Below are positions 8,570 to 17,482 of a stretch of 64,000 nucleotides of DNA, piece by piece. This stretch comes from Pandoraea thiooxydans (GTDB taxonomy: Bacteria > Pseudomonadota > Gammaproteobacteria > Burkholderiales > Burkholderiaceae): assembly GCF_001931675.1 (NCBI RefSeq), contig NZ_CP014839.1, positions 1,240,001-1,304,000 of the forward strand. The letters are read 5' to 3'. A program made the translations under genes and the position numbers. The notes under the pieces are model-generated. The model did not search any database. It was not told where the DNA came from and saw only the letters and a program-made list of their open reading frames with translations. Position 1 is the first letter of the stretch. Every line of letters begins with the position of its first letter.

Positions 8570-10208
8570 TTAGGCACGCCGGGCGCCGGCCTGCGTCAAT
8601 CCCTCCTGATCGAGATTCCACACTGCTCGTAGTTCGATAGAGGGATCGAGCGGCGAGGCTGGGTGATCCCAGTCGTCCGGTGCGCTCAGTGTGGCGGCAT
8701 CGCCACTGAAGCCGCCCCAACGTTGCGTATGGAAAACCTCGGCAATGCCTTGCTGGACCTGCGTGCCCACGTAAGTGCGCCACTCGGTCGGCAACGTCGT
8801 TATGCGGCCCACCACCCCGGCAGCATTTGCATCGGCCGGCGTGCCGCCATGCGCGAGTGCTCCATCCAGGCCTTGAATCACGGTCGAGCCGTTCATGCGC
8901 ATGAGCGCGGCATGCATTGTGCCCCGCGGATCCGGCACCGATAACCGATTACTCCCGTCGACATAGCGGGTGTCGCTGCGCAGGCTGCGCACCAGGGTTC
9001 CGCCGGCACCGTCCAGTCCCTCGATCAGGGCGGTCGAGAAAGTCCCGTCGACCCACCGCGGCAGGTGCGGACGCAGCGCGCCGACGCCGGCGAGCGCTAC
9101 GCTATAGGGACCCATCGACGCTGCCACGCCAACCGCGCTCGGCGATCCGCTCCAGGCCACGCGCGGGCCCAGTTCAGCGACTGTCTGCTGGCTGGTGTCG
9201 CGTACGCCCGCATAGACCAGGCTGCCAATTTGCCGGATCGCCTCCGGATTGAGCCCGCCCGGGTTGGTGAAATAACCCAGCAGCGACGGCATGGCCCCGG
9301 TCACCGCACCACTGAGCGCGCCGCCGCCGGCCAGAATGAAACGCACGCCGCGGTTATTCGCGTAGGTCTCGGGCAGCGCATCCGCCGCGCGCGAGCCCAG
9401 TCCGGCACCGGCATAGCCGCCGGCCACCGCGCCGGCCGTCGCGCCGACCGCGGTCAAGACTGCATTGGCCGGGCCGCTCCCCGCCACCGTCCCCAGCCCG
9501 AACGAAATGCCGTATCTGGCGACCGCACCAGCCAGCGTGCTGGCGCCATCCCGCAGGAAAGCCGCGCCAGCGGCCCGCCAGCGCTCTGGCCAGGTGATCA
9601 GGCCCAGCATATCCGTGCGACTGGTGGGATTGTTGCCGGTCATCGCGAACAGATTCGGGCCGTCCACCGGTCCCGCCGGGTCGGTGTTGAGCCAGCGGCC
9701 GAGCCAGGGCGCGTAATAGCGGAAGCCGTAATAGCTCAAACCCGATGCATCGCGCTCCTTGCCGGCATGGCGCGTGGTCTTGTAACGCGCCTCGCACTGA
9801 TGCCGGGCCATCCAGCATGCCGTGCCGCCGAATGGATAGTAGCTCTCCCGTGTCAATTGCGCGGCGCTGGCGTCGAGCTCTTGAGTGGTCGAGGCGAGTG
9901 CGTCGGAAAGGGCAAAACGCACCTGATTGTCCGGCAACGACGGCGGTCTGCCGGCACGCCAGCGCAGGACGCGCGCCATCTGGGAGCCTGCCTGGGCAAC
10001 GACGACAAGGTATTGCTGCGTGGCGGCGCGCCGGATTTCCAGGCCTGGCAAATAACAGGTGGACTCAGGCGCCGGGCGCGCTTGACCGTCGCGGCGGGGG
10101 GGCGCTGGCCACATTGGATTTTCCCGAGCGCAAGCCGGTGCCGCTATAGCAATAGCGTTCGATGACGTTGTGCGGGTGATTGGAAGCTGGGAGGGCATGG
10201 TGGCTCAT
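8570..10208 (-). pseudogene. RHS-repeat-associated core gene, 5'-deleted and frameshifted, with unique C-terminal domain
   Basis: The readable frame (8570-10198) encodes the end of an RHS/TcC-type protein: TCYLPGLEIRRAA, then ESYYPFGGTACW, then GKERDASGLSYYGFRYYA and GRWLNTDPAGPVDGPNLF, the hallmark end of the RHS core. About 350 residues of unrecognised tail follow. The segment that should precede TCYLPGLEIR is found in another frame (10065-10208: HNVIERYCYSGTGLR, like the usual ERYxYDGxGxR). At least one frameshift therefore lies between them, possibly at the G7 run 10096-10102. No further RHS repeats are visible upstream, so the large 5' part is missing. No immunity-like gene follows; rimO converges on it. 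It could still be translated from an internal start, but I read it as a remnant. Confidence 0.75.
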
Positions 10209-10502
10209 GATGTCGGCTCATGTAGAGGGGGATAGGCGAGGAGCAAATGCCGTGCGCCGGGATGGCACACGGCATTTGCACCGTAGGCCATCGCATCCCC
10301 GCGAGGCAAGCTGCTGCGCGCTGGCGCGCGTGCAAGCGATTGGTTTATCGATACAAACCCGGCCCGAGTGCGATCGTTTTATCTCGTCGCCCTTCGGAAT
10401 GTTCGGGCCGCGCACGGCGCGCGACATCGAGGCCCGCTATACTGAACTTTTTAGGAAAAATTTCCTGTCCGGTGCCGGGCAATCATTGAAAGGGGTGAGC
10501 TA
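10209..10502. other. Intergenic region upstream of bktB with a hairpin
   Basis: Nothing coding is recognised here. A perfect 12-bp inverted repeat (10243-10254 with 10268-10279, arm GCAAATGCCGTG) with a 13-base loop sits near the deleted 5' end of the RHS remnant. It lacks a T-run. The bktB promoter should lie in the second half, and AAAGGGGTGAG just before 10503 is its ribosome binding site. Confidence 0.4.
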
Positions 10503-11684
10503 ATGCAACGTGAAGTCGTGGTCGTCAGCGGAGTGCGTACTGCCATTGGAGATTTTGGCGGCAGCCTCAAGGATGTCGCGCCAACCGAGCTGGGGGCGCT
10601 GGTGGTGCGAGAATCGCTGGCGCGCGCCGGCGTGTCGGGCGAAGAAGTCGGGCACGTGGTGTTCGGTCACGTGATCAACACCGAGCCCAAGGACATGTAC
10701 CTGGCACGGGTGGCCGCGATCGGCGGCGGTGTGAGCCAGGATGCGCCGGCTTTGACGCTCAACCGCTTGTGCGGCTCCGGCTTGCAGGCAATTGTCTCGG
10801 CTGCGCAAAACATTCTGCTGGGCGACGCCGATATTGCCATCGGTGCGGGGGCGGAGAGCATGAGCCGCGCGCCATACCTGATGCCCGGTGCGCGCTGGGG
10901 TACCCGCATGGGCGAGTCGCGTCTGGTCGACATGATGCTGGGCGCGCTGCATGACCCGTTCGATGCGATCCATATGGGCGTGACGGCCGAGAATGTCGCG
11001 GCCAAGTGGCAGATCACCCGTGCCGACCAGGACGCGCTGGCGGTGCAGTCCCACCAGCGGGCCGCGCGCGCCATCGCCAACGGCTACTTCAAGGATCAGA
11101 TCGTGCCGGTGATGCTCAAGACGAGGAAGGGAGAGGTCGCTTTCGTCACCGACGAGCATGCGCGCGCCGAGGCGACACTCGACGATATGGCGAAGCTGCG
11201 TCCGGTATTCCAGAAAGACGGCACGGTCACGGCTGGCAACGCATCGGGCCTGAACGATGCGGCGGCAGCGGTGGTGCTGATGGAGCGTCGCACCGCCGAG
11301 CAGCGTGGCGTCAAGCCGCTGGCGCGTCTGGTGAGCTACGCCCACGCTGGTGTCGATCCGCGCTATATGGGCATCGGCCCGGTGCCGGCCACGCGCCGCG
11401 CACTCGAGCGCGCCGGGCTGAGCGTGCAGGACCTCGACGTCATCGAAGCGAACGAGGCATTCGCCGCCCAGGCCTGCGCCGTCACGCGCGATCTCGGACT
11501 CGATCCGGCCAAGGTGAATCCCAATGGCTCCGGGATTTCGCTGGGGCACCCGATCGGCGCGACCGGTGCGCTGATCACGGTCAAGGCGCTGCACGAGCTG
11601 CAGCGCGTGGGCGGGCGCTATGCGCTGGTGACCATGTGCATCGGCGGCGGGCAGGGCATTGCCGCGATCTTCGAGCGTATCTAG
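10503..11684 (+). CDS. bktB: Acetyl-CoA C-acyltransferase, BktB-type beta-ketothiolase
   Basis: A thiolase of the BktB subgroup. In R. eutropha BktB prefers longer ketoacyl substrates and supplies 3-ketovaleryl-CoA for copolymer synthesis. The 393-residue protein has catalytic Cys90 (NRLCGSGLQAIVS), His349 (GHPIGATGA) and Cys379 (MCIGGGQGIAAIFERI). It matches known BktB closely in VFGHVINTEPKDMYLARVAA and in the C-terminus. It is a stand-alone gene between the RHS remnant and a long intergenic region. Its nearness to the pha operon fits a role in PHA monomer supply or fatty acid turnover, but that is inference. Confidence 0.92.
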   Translation: MQREVVVVSGVRTAIGDFGGSLKDVAPTELGALVVRESLARAGVSGEEVGHVVFGHVINTEPKDMYLARVAAIGGGVSQDAPALTLNRLCGSGLQAIVSAAQNILLGDADIAIGAGAESMSRAPYLMPGARWGTRMGESRLVDMMLGALHDPFDAIHMGVTAENVAAKWQITRADQDALAVQSHQRAARAIANGYFKDQIVPVMLKTRKGEVAFVTDEHARAEATLDDMAKLRPVFQKDGTVTAGNASGLNDAAAAVVLMERRTAEQRGVKPLARLVSYAHAGVDPRYMGIGPVPATRRALERAGLSVQDLDVIEANEAFAAQACAVTRDLGLDPAKVNPNGSGISLGHPIGATGALITVKALHELQRVGGRYALVTMCIGGGQGIAAIFERI

Positions 11685-12433
11685 CCAGACTGAGCACCAG
11701 CCGCGCCGCCGGGGTGGGCAACCGCTTCGGCCGCGCGGCTCGACTAGGGGTTTGCCCCAATGCACCGAGTATCTTCGCAAGATCCGGGCTATGCTGTAAT
11801 CATCTTTCGACTTGCGTTCGACCAGAATCCCGAAAAGCTGGCGTCACGATCGTTGCGTCGATTTATTCATCCGATGCAAATGACGATCCAGCTTGGCTTT
11901 GTCGCCGAGTTTCGGACTCTCAAGTACGCTGATCGACAACCTTAGGGTTTGTACTACCCTGTTGTCGATTGTGCGGAAATTCTCATTGAGCGCAGGGCAA
12001 AAGCGCAAGACATGACGCCGACACATTCGTATACTTTCATGAGTAATACGGGTTGTACTCACTTAAATTGACAAGTTATACTCCGCCCACTCGTTGGGTT
12101 GCGCTTTTTGTTTTTGGTGGGTTGTACTCTGCTGAGCGGTGAATCACTTCAGAGACGGTCCGTTTGACGAAAAAGCTCGCGGCGAGGGCGCGCGCGGCGC
12201 TTTGCCCGCATCATGCTGCAGCGCTTGCGGATTCGATTTAGTGGCAAAAGAAGGATTGCTTCGAGTTGAGTTCGGATTAAGATGGGGCACCTCATCTTGT
12301 CGAGGCAAGTAACTGAGTGAGCTTGAGGTAAATGTCGCGTCTTCGTGCGGGGGCGAGCGCGTGCAATGCGTACGAACCCGACATAAAGATAGCTGCTGCA
12401 CAAATGCACGTCGTTAGATCAGGAGAATAGAGA
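11685..12433. other. Long non-coding region upstream of the liv operon
   Basis: A 749-base stretch that is less GC-rich than its surroundings and holds no gene I can support. It contains the 11-bp direct repeat GGGTTGTACTC at 12050-12060 and 12119-12129. A variant, GTTATACTC, is at 12075-12083, and a weaker relative, GTTTGTACT, is at 11947-11955. The copy at 12050 also pairs with an upstream GAGTA (12041-12045) to form a small inverted repeat. These may be operators or part of the liv promoter/leader. AGGAG at 12420-12424 is the ribosome binding site of the next gene. Confidence 0.5.
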
Positions 12434-13567
12434 ATGAAAAGGTTTGCGAGAATCTCTGCAGTTTCCGTTTTTTCGCTGACGGTAGGGGTAGGCGCCGCAC
12501 TGGCCGCGAGCGGCCCGATCAAGATCGGGGTCCAGGCGCCGATCACGGGCGATTACGCTGGCGAAGGCCAGGGCATCGAAAATGGCGTGAAGTTGCTGGC
12601 CAATGAGCAAAACGCCGCTGGCGGGCTGCTGGGCCGCAAAATCGACGTGGTGGTCTGCGACGACGAAGGCAAGCCGGCTCAGGCCGCGATCTGCGCTCGC
12701 AAACTGGTCAACGACGGCGTGATCGCCGTGATCGGGACGTACACCAGCGGCGCCGCGCTGGCGGCCGCGCCGATTTACTCGGCCGCCAACGTGATTCAGA
12801 CCTCCGACGGCACCAGCGATGAGCTGACCGCCAAGGGCTGGAAGACTTTCTTCCGCAATGCGCCGCCGAACAGCGCCGAAGCCGTGTTCACCGCGCAATA
12901 CCTGGTCAAGGCCAAGCATTACAAGCGTATCGTCGTGCTGAGCGACCATTCGAGCTACGCCACCGGGCTGGCCGACAGCGTCGACAAGGCTATCAAGGCT
13001 GACGGCGGCAATGTCGTTGCGAAGGACTACATCACGGCTGGCACGCAGGATTACAGCGCAGTGCTGACCAAGCTCAAGGCCGCCAACCCCGATGTCGTGT
13101 ACTTCTCCGGCTATTACACCGATGGCGGCCTGATCCGCGCGCAAATGGAACAACTGGGCATGAAGGCCGCGTTCGTCGGCGGCGATGCCAACCAGAACGC
13201 CGCGTTCGCCAAAATCGCTGGCCCGGCCGCCAAGGGCGCGATCATCATCAACATTCCCTCGCCGGAAAACCTGCCGTACAAGGAAGCCAAGAAATTCCTG
13301 GCCGACTACGTGAAGGCTTACGGTTCCGCGCCGCCGAGCATCTACACCTTCACCAATGCCGACGGCTTCCGGGCAGTGATCGCTGCGATCAAGGCGACCA
13401 AGAGCACCGATACCGCCAAGCTGATTCCGTGGCTGCACAACATGAAGGGCTTCCAGGGCGTGACCGGGCCTTTCTCGTGGGACGCCAAGGGCGAGCGTAT
13501 CGGCAGCCCGATGGCAGCGTTCGAAGTGCAGGCTGACGGCAGCTACAAGACGGTCTATCCGATGTAA
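12434..13567 (+). CDS. Branched-chain amino acid ABC transporter, periplasmic binding protein
   Basis: The solute-binding component of a LIV-type transporter (LivJ/LivK family). The 377-residue protein has a signal peptide (MKRFARISAVSVFSLTV through ALAA). The mature part starts SGPIKIGVQAPITGDYAGEG. The disulfide pair typical of the family is present as Cys75 and Cys87 in VVVCDDEGKPAQAAICARKL. It is the first gene of a five-gene operon with livH, livM, livG and livF. A strong hairpin follows it before livH, an arrangement that usually raises binding-protein expression relative to the permease. Leu/Ile/Val is the expected substrate class but is not proven. Confidence 0.92.
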   Translation: MKRFARISAVSVFSLTVGVGAALAASGPIKIGVQAPITGDYAGEGQGIENGVKLLANEQNAAGGLLGRKIDVVVCDDEGKPAQAAICARKLVNDGVIAVIGTYTSGAALAAAPIYSAANVIQTSDGTSDELTAKGWKTFFRNAPPNSAEAVFTAQYLVKAKHYKRIVVLSDHSSYATGLADSVDKAIKADGGNVVAKDYITAGTQDYSAVLTKLKAANPDVVYFSGYYTDGGLIRAQMEQLGMKAAFVGGDANQNAAFAKIAGPAAKGAIIINIPSPENLPYKEAKKFLADYVKAYGSAPPSIYTFTNADGFRAVIAAIKATKSTDTAKLIPWLHNMKGFQGVTGPFSWDAKGERIGSPMAAFEVQADGSYKTVYPM

Positions 13568-13574
13568 TGCCTGA

Positions 13575-13614
13575 GACGCGGGCGCCGCATCGCCAGATGC
13601 CGGCGCCCCGCGTC
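13575..13614 (+). promoter_or_regulatory. Intercistronic hairpin between binding protein and livH
   Basis: Arms 13575-13590 and 13598-13614 form a long GC-rich stem (GACGCGGGCGCC against GGCGCCCCGCGTC, one bulge, extended by GCAT/ATGC) with a 6-base loop. There is no T-run. It probably acts as a partial terminator or mRNA-stabilising 3' end, giving more binding protein than permease. Confidence 0.6.
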
Positions 13615-13660
13615 GAGATTTCCCGCTCGCCGCCAGGCGGCCATCCACGGAAATGGATCG

Positions 13661-14563
13661 ATGGACTTTATCCTGCAGCAATTCATCAACGGGCTGACGG
13701 TCGGCGGCATTTACGCCTTGATCGCGCTCGGCTATACGATGGTCTACGGGGTGCTCAAGCTGATCAACTTCGCGCACGGGGACCTCTGCATCCTCGGCGC
13801 CTTCATCGGCCTGACGACCCTGACCACCGGCGTGTTCGGCGGCCTGTCGACACCCGTGCTCCTAGCTTTGGCATTCATCATCGCGGTGATCGTGGTGGGG
13901 GTGGCCGGCACCGTGCTCGAGCGTCTTGCCTACAAGCCGCTGCGCCGCGCGCACCGGCTCTCGCCGATGGTCTCCGCGCTCGGCGCATCGATGCTGATCG
14001 AAAACGGCATCATGCTGATCTGGGGCCCGAACGTACGGGTGTTCCCCAGCAATCTGCTGCCCACTTCGACCTGGCATATCGCCGGTGCCTATCTGAGTTT
14101 TGTCCAGCTGCTGATTATCATCGGCGCTTTCATCCTGATGATCGCGCTGTATCTGTTCGTTCACCATACCCGGCTTGGCACGGCCATTCGCGCCGCCGCG
14201 ATTGACCAGGACGCCGCGCGCCTGATGGGCATCAACGTCAATCGCGTGATCGCCAGCGTGTTTGTCATCGGGCCGGTGCTGGGCGCCGTGGGCGGCCTGT
14301 TCATCGGACTTTACTATCGCCAGACCTACTTTACGATGGGCTGGTCGTATGGCCTGAATGCTTTTATCGCCGCCATCATCGGCGGGATCGGCAATATCCC
14401 GGGCGCGATGCTCGGCGGCTTGTTGCTGGGCCTGTTCAACGCGTTTGCCGCAGGTTACGTGTCGAGCTCCTGGCAGGACGCGATCACCTTCGCGCTGCTC
14501 ATCGCGATTCTTCTGGTACGTCCGTCCGGCATTCTGGGCGAACGTGTCGCGGAAAAGGTGTAA
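13661..14563 (+). CDS. livH: Branched-chain amino acid ABC transporter permease LivH
   Basis: An inner-membrane permease subunit of 300 residues with about eight hydrophobic segments. It begins MDFILQQFINGLTVGGIYAL, a sequence characteristic of LivH, and has GYTMVYGVLKLINFAHGD in the first third. The conserved AAAIDQDAARLMGINVNRVI lies in the cytoplasmic coupling region. LivM follows after 4 bases, so the two are co-translated. Confidence 0.94.
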   Translation: MDFILQQFINGLTVGGIYALIALGYTMVYGVLKLINFAHGDLCILGAFIGLTTLTTGVFGGLSTPVLLALAFIIAVIVVGVAGTVLERLAYKPLRRAHRLSPMVSALGASMLIENGIMLIWGPNVRVFPSNLLPTSTWHIAGAYLSFVQLLIIIGAFILMIALYLFVHHTRLGTAIRAAAIDQDAARLMGINVNRVIASVFVIGPVLGAVGGLFIGLYYRQTYFTMGWSYGLNAFIAAIIGGIGNIPGAMLGGLLLGLFNAFAAGYVSSSWQDAITFALLIAILLVRPSGILGERVAEKV

Positions 14564-14567
14564 GCCC

Positions 14568-15575
14568 ATGACCAACCGCGCTACTGAAACCACATCCGCG
14601 CCGTCGACGGCATCGCACCCCATGTCAAAAACAGCGTCACAACCGCCCGGCCCCAACAAGTTGCGCCGCACCATCGGACCGCTGCTCTGGATTCTCGGTC
14701 TGGCGCTGCCGCTGGTATCGTCGCCGGCCTGGATCACCGTCGGCGGCATCTTCGCCATTTATGCGATCGTCGCGCTCTCGCAAGACATCGTGCTGGGCCG
14801 CGCCGGCATGTACGACATGGGCCACGCGGTCTATTTCGGCATCGGCGCCTACATCACGGCGATCCTGGCCCCGACCTTCAACTGGCCGATTCTGGCAACC
14901 ATTCCCGTGGCGATCGTCGTCGCGGCTTTGCTCGGCGCCGTGCTATCGGCGCCTATCGTCAAGCTGCGCGGTGATTATCTGCTGGTGGTGACGATCGGCT
15001 TCAACGCGATCTTCGTGCTCGCCATGAAGAACAATCTGTTCGGCCTGACCGGCGGTCCCGACGGCATCTTCGGCATCGGCGGGCCCTCGGTGTTCGGCCA
15101 TGCGTTCGATTCGCAGAGCGATCTGTTCTATCTGAACTGGGTGGCGCTGGCGTTGGTGTTGTGGGTAATGCGCAACCTCGACCGCTCGGCGCTCGGGCGC
15201 ACTTTCCGCTACCTGAAATACGATGAACTCGCCGCCACCACGCTGGGGGTCAACGCGCACCGCTATAAAGTGGCCGCATTCGCCCTGGCCGCCGGCGTCG
15301 CGGGTCTGGCCGGTTCCCTGTTCGCCATGCAATTGTCGGCGGTGAGCCCTGGCTCGTTCCAGTTCGCCGACTCGGTGACGCTGTTTGCCATCGTGCTGGT
15401 CGGCGGTCAGGCGTCGGTGCCCGGCGTGCTGCTCGGTACCGCAATGATGTTCGTGGTGCCGCAGATCTTTACCGACCTCGCGCAGTACCGTTACCTGGCC
15501 TTCGGCTTCGCGATGATCGTCATCATGGTGCTCAGGCCTCAGGGCATTTGGCCGGCAAGGAGGGGCGGGCAATGA
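14568..15575 (+). CDS. livM: Branched-chain amino acid ABC transporter permease LivM
   Basis: The second permease subunit, 335 residues. The ATG at 14568 (MTNRATETTSAPSTAS) is chosen because AAGGTG lies just upstream and the long upstream open frame only mirrors livH. A polar leader of about 40 residues precedes the membrane part. ALSQDIVLGRAGMYDMGHAV, GIGAYITAIL and LRGDYLLVVTIGF are LivM family motifs. The C-terminus ends VLRPQGIWPARRGGQ. Its stop overlaps the livG start as ATGA. Confidence 0.93.
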   Translation: MTNRATETTSAPSTASHPMSKTASQPPGPNKLRRTIGPLLWILGLALPLVSSPAWITVGGIFAIYAIVALSQDIVLGRAGMYDMGHAVYFGIGAYITAILAPTFNWPILATIPVAIVVAALLGAVLSAPIVKLRGDYLLVVTIGFNAIFVLAMKNNLFGLTGGPDGIFGIGGPSVFGHAFDSQSDLFYLNWVALALVLWVMRNLDRSALGRTFRYLKYDELAATTLGVNAHRYKVAAFALAAGVAGLAGSLFAMQLSAVSPGSFQFADSVTLFAIVLVGGQASVPGVLLGTAMMFVVPQIFTDLAQYRYLAFGFAMIVIMVLRPQGIWPARRGGQ

Positions 15576-16426
15576 CTCAAACGACCACGATCCCGGCCGT
15601 GTCCGGTGAGACCCTGCTCGAACTGGAGGGCGTGGGCATCAGCTTCGGCGGCCTGCGCGCGGTGGACGACCTGAGCTTTCGCGTCCAGCGCGGCCAGATC
15701 GTCGGCCTGATCGGCCCCAACGGCGCCGGCAAGACGACCGTGTTCAATTTGATCACCGGCGTCTACAAGCCGACCAACGGCCACATTCGCTGGCGCGGCC
15801 AGGAGGTTACCGGCCTGCAGCCGGACAAGATTGCCGCCCAGGGCATTCGCCGCACGTTTCAGACGATCCGCCTGTTTGCCGACATGACCGTGCTGGAAAA
15901 CGTCGTCGCCGGCGAGCATCTGCAGATCAAGCAGCGCTGGTGGCAGGGCCTGTTGAATACGCCCGCGCAGCGGCGCGAGGAGCAAGCGCTCGTCGATCGT
16001 GCGATGGAGGTGCTGCAACAGCTCAATCTCGTCGATGTGGCACACGAAAATGCCACTTCGCTACCCTATGGCGTGCAGCGGCGGGTCGAGTTGGCGCGCA
16101 CGCTGGTCGCGCGTCCGGAACTGATCATTCTCGACGAGCCCGCAGCCGGCTTGAACGAGTTCGAATCGGCGGGACTTAACGACACCATTCGCGCGATTCG
16201 GGACGCGGGCGTCACCGTGATTCTGGTGGAACACGACATGAGCGTGGTCATGAACGTGACCGACAACATCGTCGTGATCAATTTCGGCAAGAAGATCGCG
16301 GAAGGCAAGCCCGCGGAAATCCGCAACAATCCCCTGGTGATCGAGGCCTATCTCGGCCAGGAGGATGACGATGAAGAGGAAGATCCGCTGATGCATGCGG
16401 TACATACCGGACAGGTGAGCTCATGA
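15572..16426 (+). CDS. livG: Branched-chain amino acid ABC transporter ATP-binding protein LivG
   Basis: A cytoplasmic ATPase subunit of 284 residues. Walker A is GPNGAGKTT, the Q-loop region is GIRRTFQTIRLF, the Walker B region is LIILDEPAAGLN, and the H-loop is VEHDMSVV. The signature is the degenerate LPYGVQRRVE that is normal for LivG. The start at 15572 is set by AAGGAGGGG at proper spacing and overlaps the livM stop by 4 bases; an in-frame ATG at 15548 would add 8 residues. The C-terminal tail carries an unusual acidic stretch (EDDDEEEDP). It overlaps livF by ATGA. Confidence 0.94.
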   Translation: MTQTTTIPAVSGETLLELEGVGISFGGLRAVDDLSFRVQRGQIVGLIGPNGAGKTTVFNLITGVYKPTNGHIRWRGQEVTGLQPDKIAAQGIRRTFQTIRLFADMTVLENVVAGEHLQIKQRWWQGLLNTPAQRREEQALVDRAMEVLQQLNLVDVAHENATSLPYGVQRRVELARTLVARPELIILDEPAAGLNEFESAGLNDTIRAIRDAGVTVILVEHDMSVVMNVTDNIVVINFGKKIAEGKPAEIRNNPLVIEAYLGQEDDDEEEDPLMHAVHTGQVSS

Positions 16427-17133
16427 GCCTGCTCGAAGTCGAAGACCTGCGTGTCAACTATGGCCACATCCAGGCGCTCAAGGGGATTTCCCTGCAGGTC
16501 GCCGAACGGGAGGTGGTCGCCATCCTCGGCGCCAATGGCGCCGGCAAGACCACCCTGATGCGTACGCTCAGCGGATTGATCACACCGCAGTCCGGCAAGA
16601 TCACCTTCGCCGGCACCGAGACGACCCGGCTGGGTGCCGACAAGATCGTCCGGCTGGGCATCGGGCAATCGCCCGAGGGTCGGCGCGTGTTCGGCACGCT
16701 GTCGGTCGCCGAAAATCTGCGTCTGGGCGGCTTCACCCGCCCGCCGGCGGAGATCGGCCAGAGCTGCGAATACGTCTACAAAATTTTTCCGCGGCTCTAT
16801 GAGCGGCGCGCTCAGTTGGCCGGCACGCTCTCCGGCGGCGAGCAGCAAATGCTGGCGATCGGCCGCGCGCTGGTCACCAAGCCCAAGCTGTTGCTGCTCG
16901 ACGAGCCGAGCCTCGGCCTGGCGCCGATCATCGTGCGAAACATCTTCCAGGTGCTGCGCGAGGTGCGCGCCACGGGCGTGACCATCCTGATCGTCGAGCA
17001 GAACGCGCGCATGGCGCTCAAGCTCGCCGATCGCGGTTACGTGCTGGAAGTCGGGCGTCTTCAGCATGAAGGTTCGTCCAAGGAATTGCTGGCATCGCCG
17101 GAGATTCAGGCAGCATATCTCGGCCACGGTTGA
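16423..17133 (+). CDS. livF: Branched-chain amino acid ABC transporter ATP-binding protein LivF
   Basis: The second ATPase subunit, 236 residues. It begins MSLLEVEDLRVNYGHIQALKG, followed by Walker A GANGAGKTT, signature LSGGEQQMLAIGRAL, Walker B LLLLDEPSLGLAP and H-loop VEQNARMAL. It is the last gene of the operon, coupled to livG by an ATGA overlap, and is followed by a terminator hairpin. Confidence 0.94.
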   Translation: MSLLEVEDLRVNYGHIQALKGISLQVAEREVVAILGANGAGKTTLMRTLSGLITPQSGKITFAGTETTRLGADKIVRLGIGQSPEGRRVFGTLSVAENLRLGGFTRPPAEIGQSCEYVYKIFPRLYERRAQLAGTLSGGEQQMLAIGRALVTKPKLLLLDEPSLGLAPIIVRNIFQVLREVRATGVTILIVEQNARMALKLADRGYVLEVGRLQHEGSSKELLASPEIQAAYLGHG

Positions 17134-17157
17134 AGTTGACACCGCAGTATCGAACGG

Positions 17158-17209
17158 GCTCCGCCATGGCGTTGCATCGCTGCCAATGCCATGGCGGAGC
17201 TCCATTTAT
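17158..17209 (+). terminator. Terminator-like hairpin after livF
   Basis: A 17-bp stem (17158-17174 with 17184-17200, arm GCTCCGCCATGGCGTTG, a single G-U type mismatch) has a 9-base loop and is followed by TCCATTTATT. It ends the liv operon. The rest of the gap up to the next gene at 17483 shows nothing further apart from GAGGAAAAG before the next start. Confidence 0.65.
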
Positions 17210-17482
17210 TACATCGGGTAACGAAATAATCGGCTGGTCTTACCTCCCTGCCGAGGGGTACAATGCGCGCAACGCAGGCATTCTGCCACTTGATCCGTCC
17301 GATTTCTCGTAGTTGACGGATCATTGCTCACGGCTTGCCGTGCCGCAGGGCTGCTTCGTGTGGTGCTTGCGTTCGCGCCCCCCCACTTAACCTTTCCGCT
17401 GCACCGGGCGCGGGTCTCTTTGCTTCAGTTTGTCTTTCGTATCTCTAACGATGCAAGTCAATCACTGACGAGGAAAAGATCC

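Noticed and set aside
7188-8783. 531-codon minus-strand frame opposite rimO
   Set aside because: It is a shadow of rimO: no motif, His/Arg-rich composition.
8570-10198. Intact polymorphic-toxin RHS gene with immunity partner
   Set aside because: The N-terminal repeats are missing, a frameshift is visible, and no small gene follows before rimO.
12068-12082. TTGACA and TATACT near each other before the liv operon as a promoter
   Set aside because: Only 3 bases separate the two hexamers, far from the 16-19 needed.
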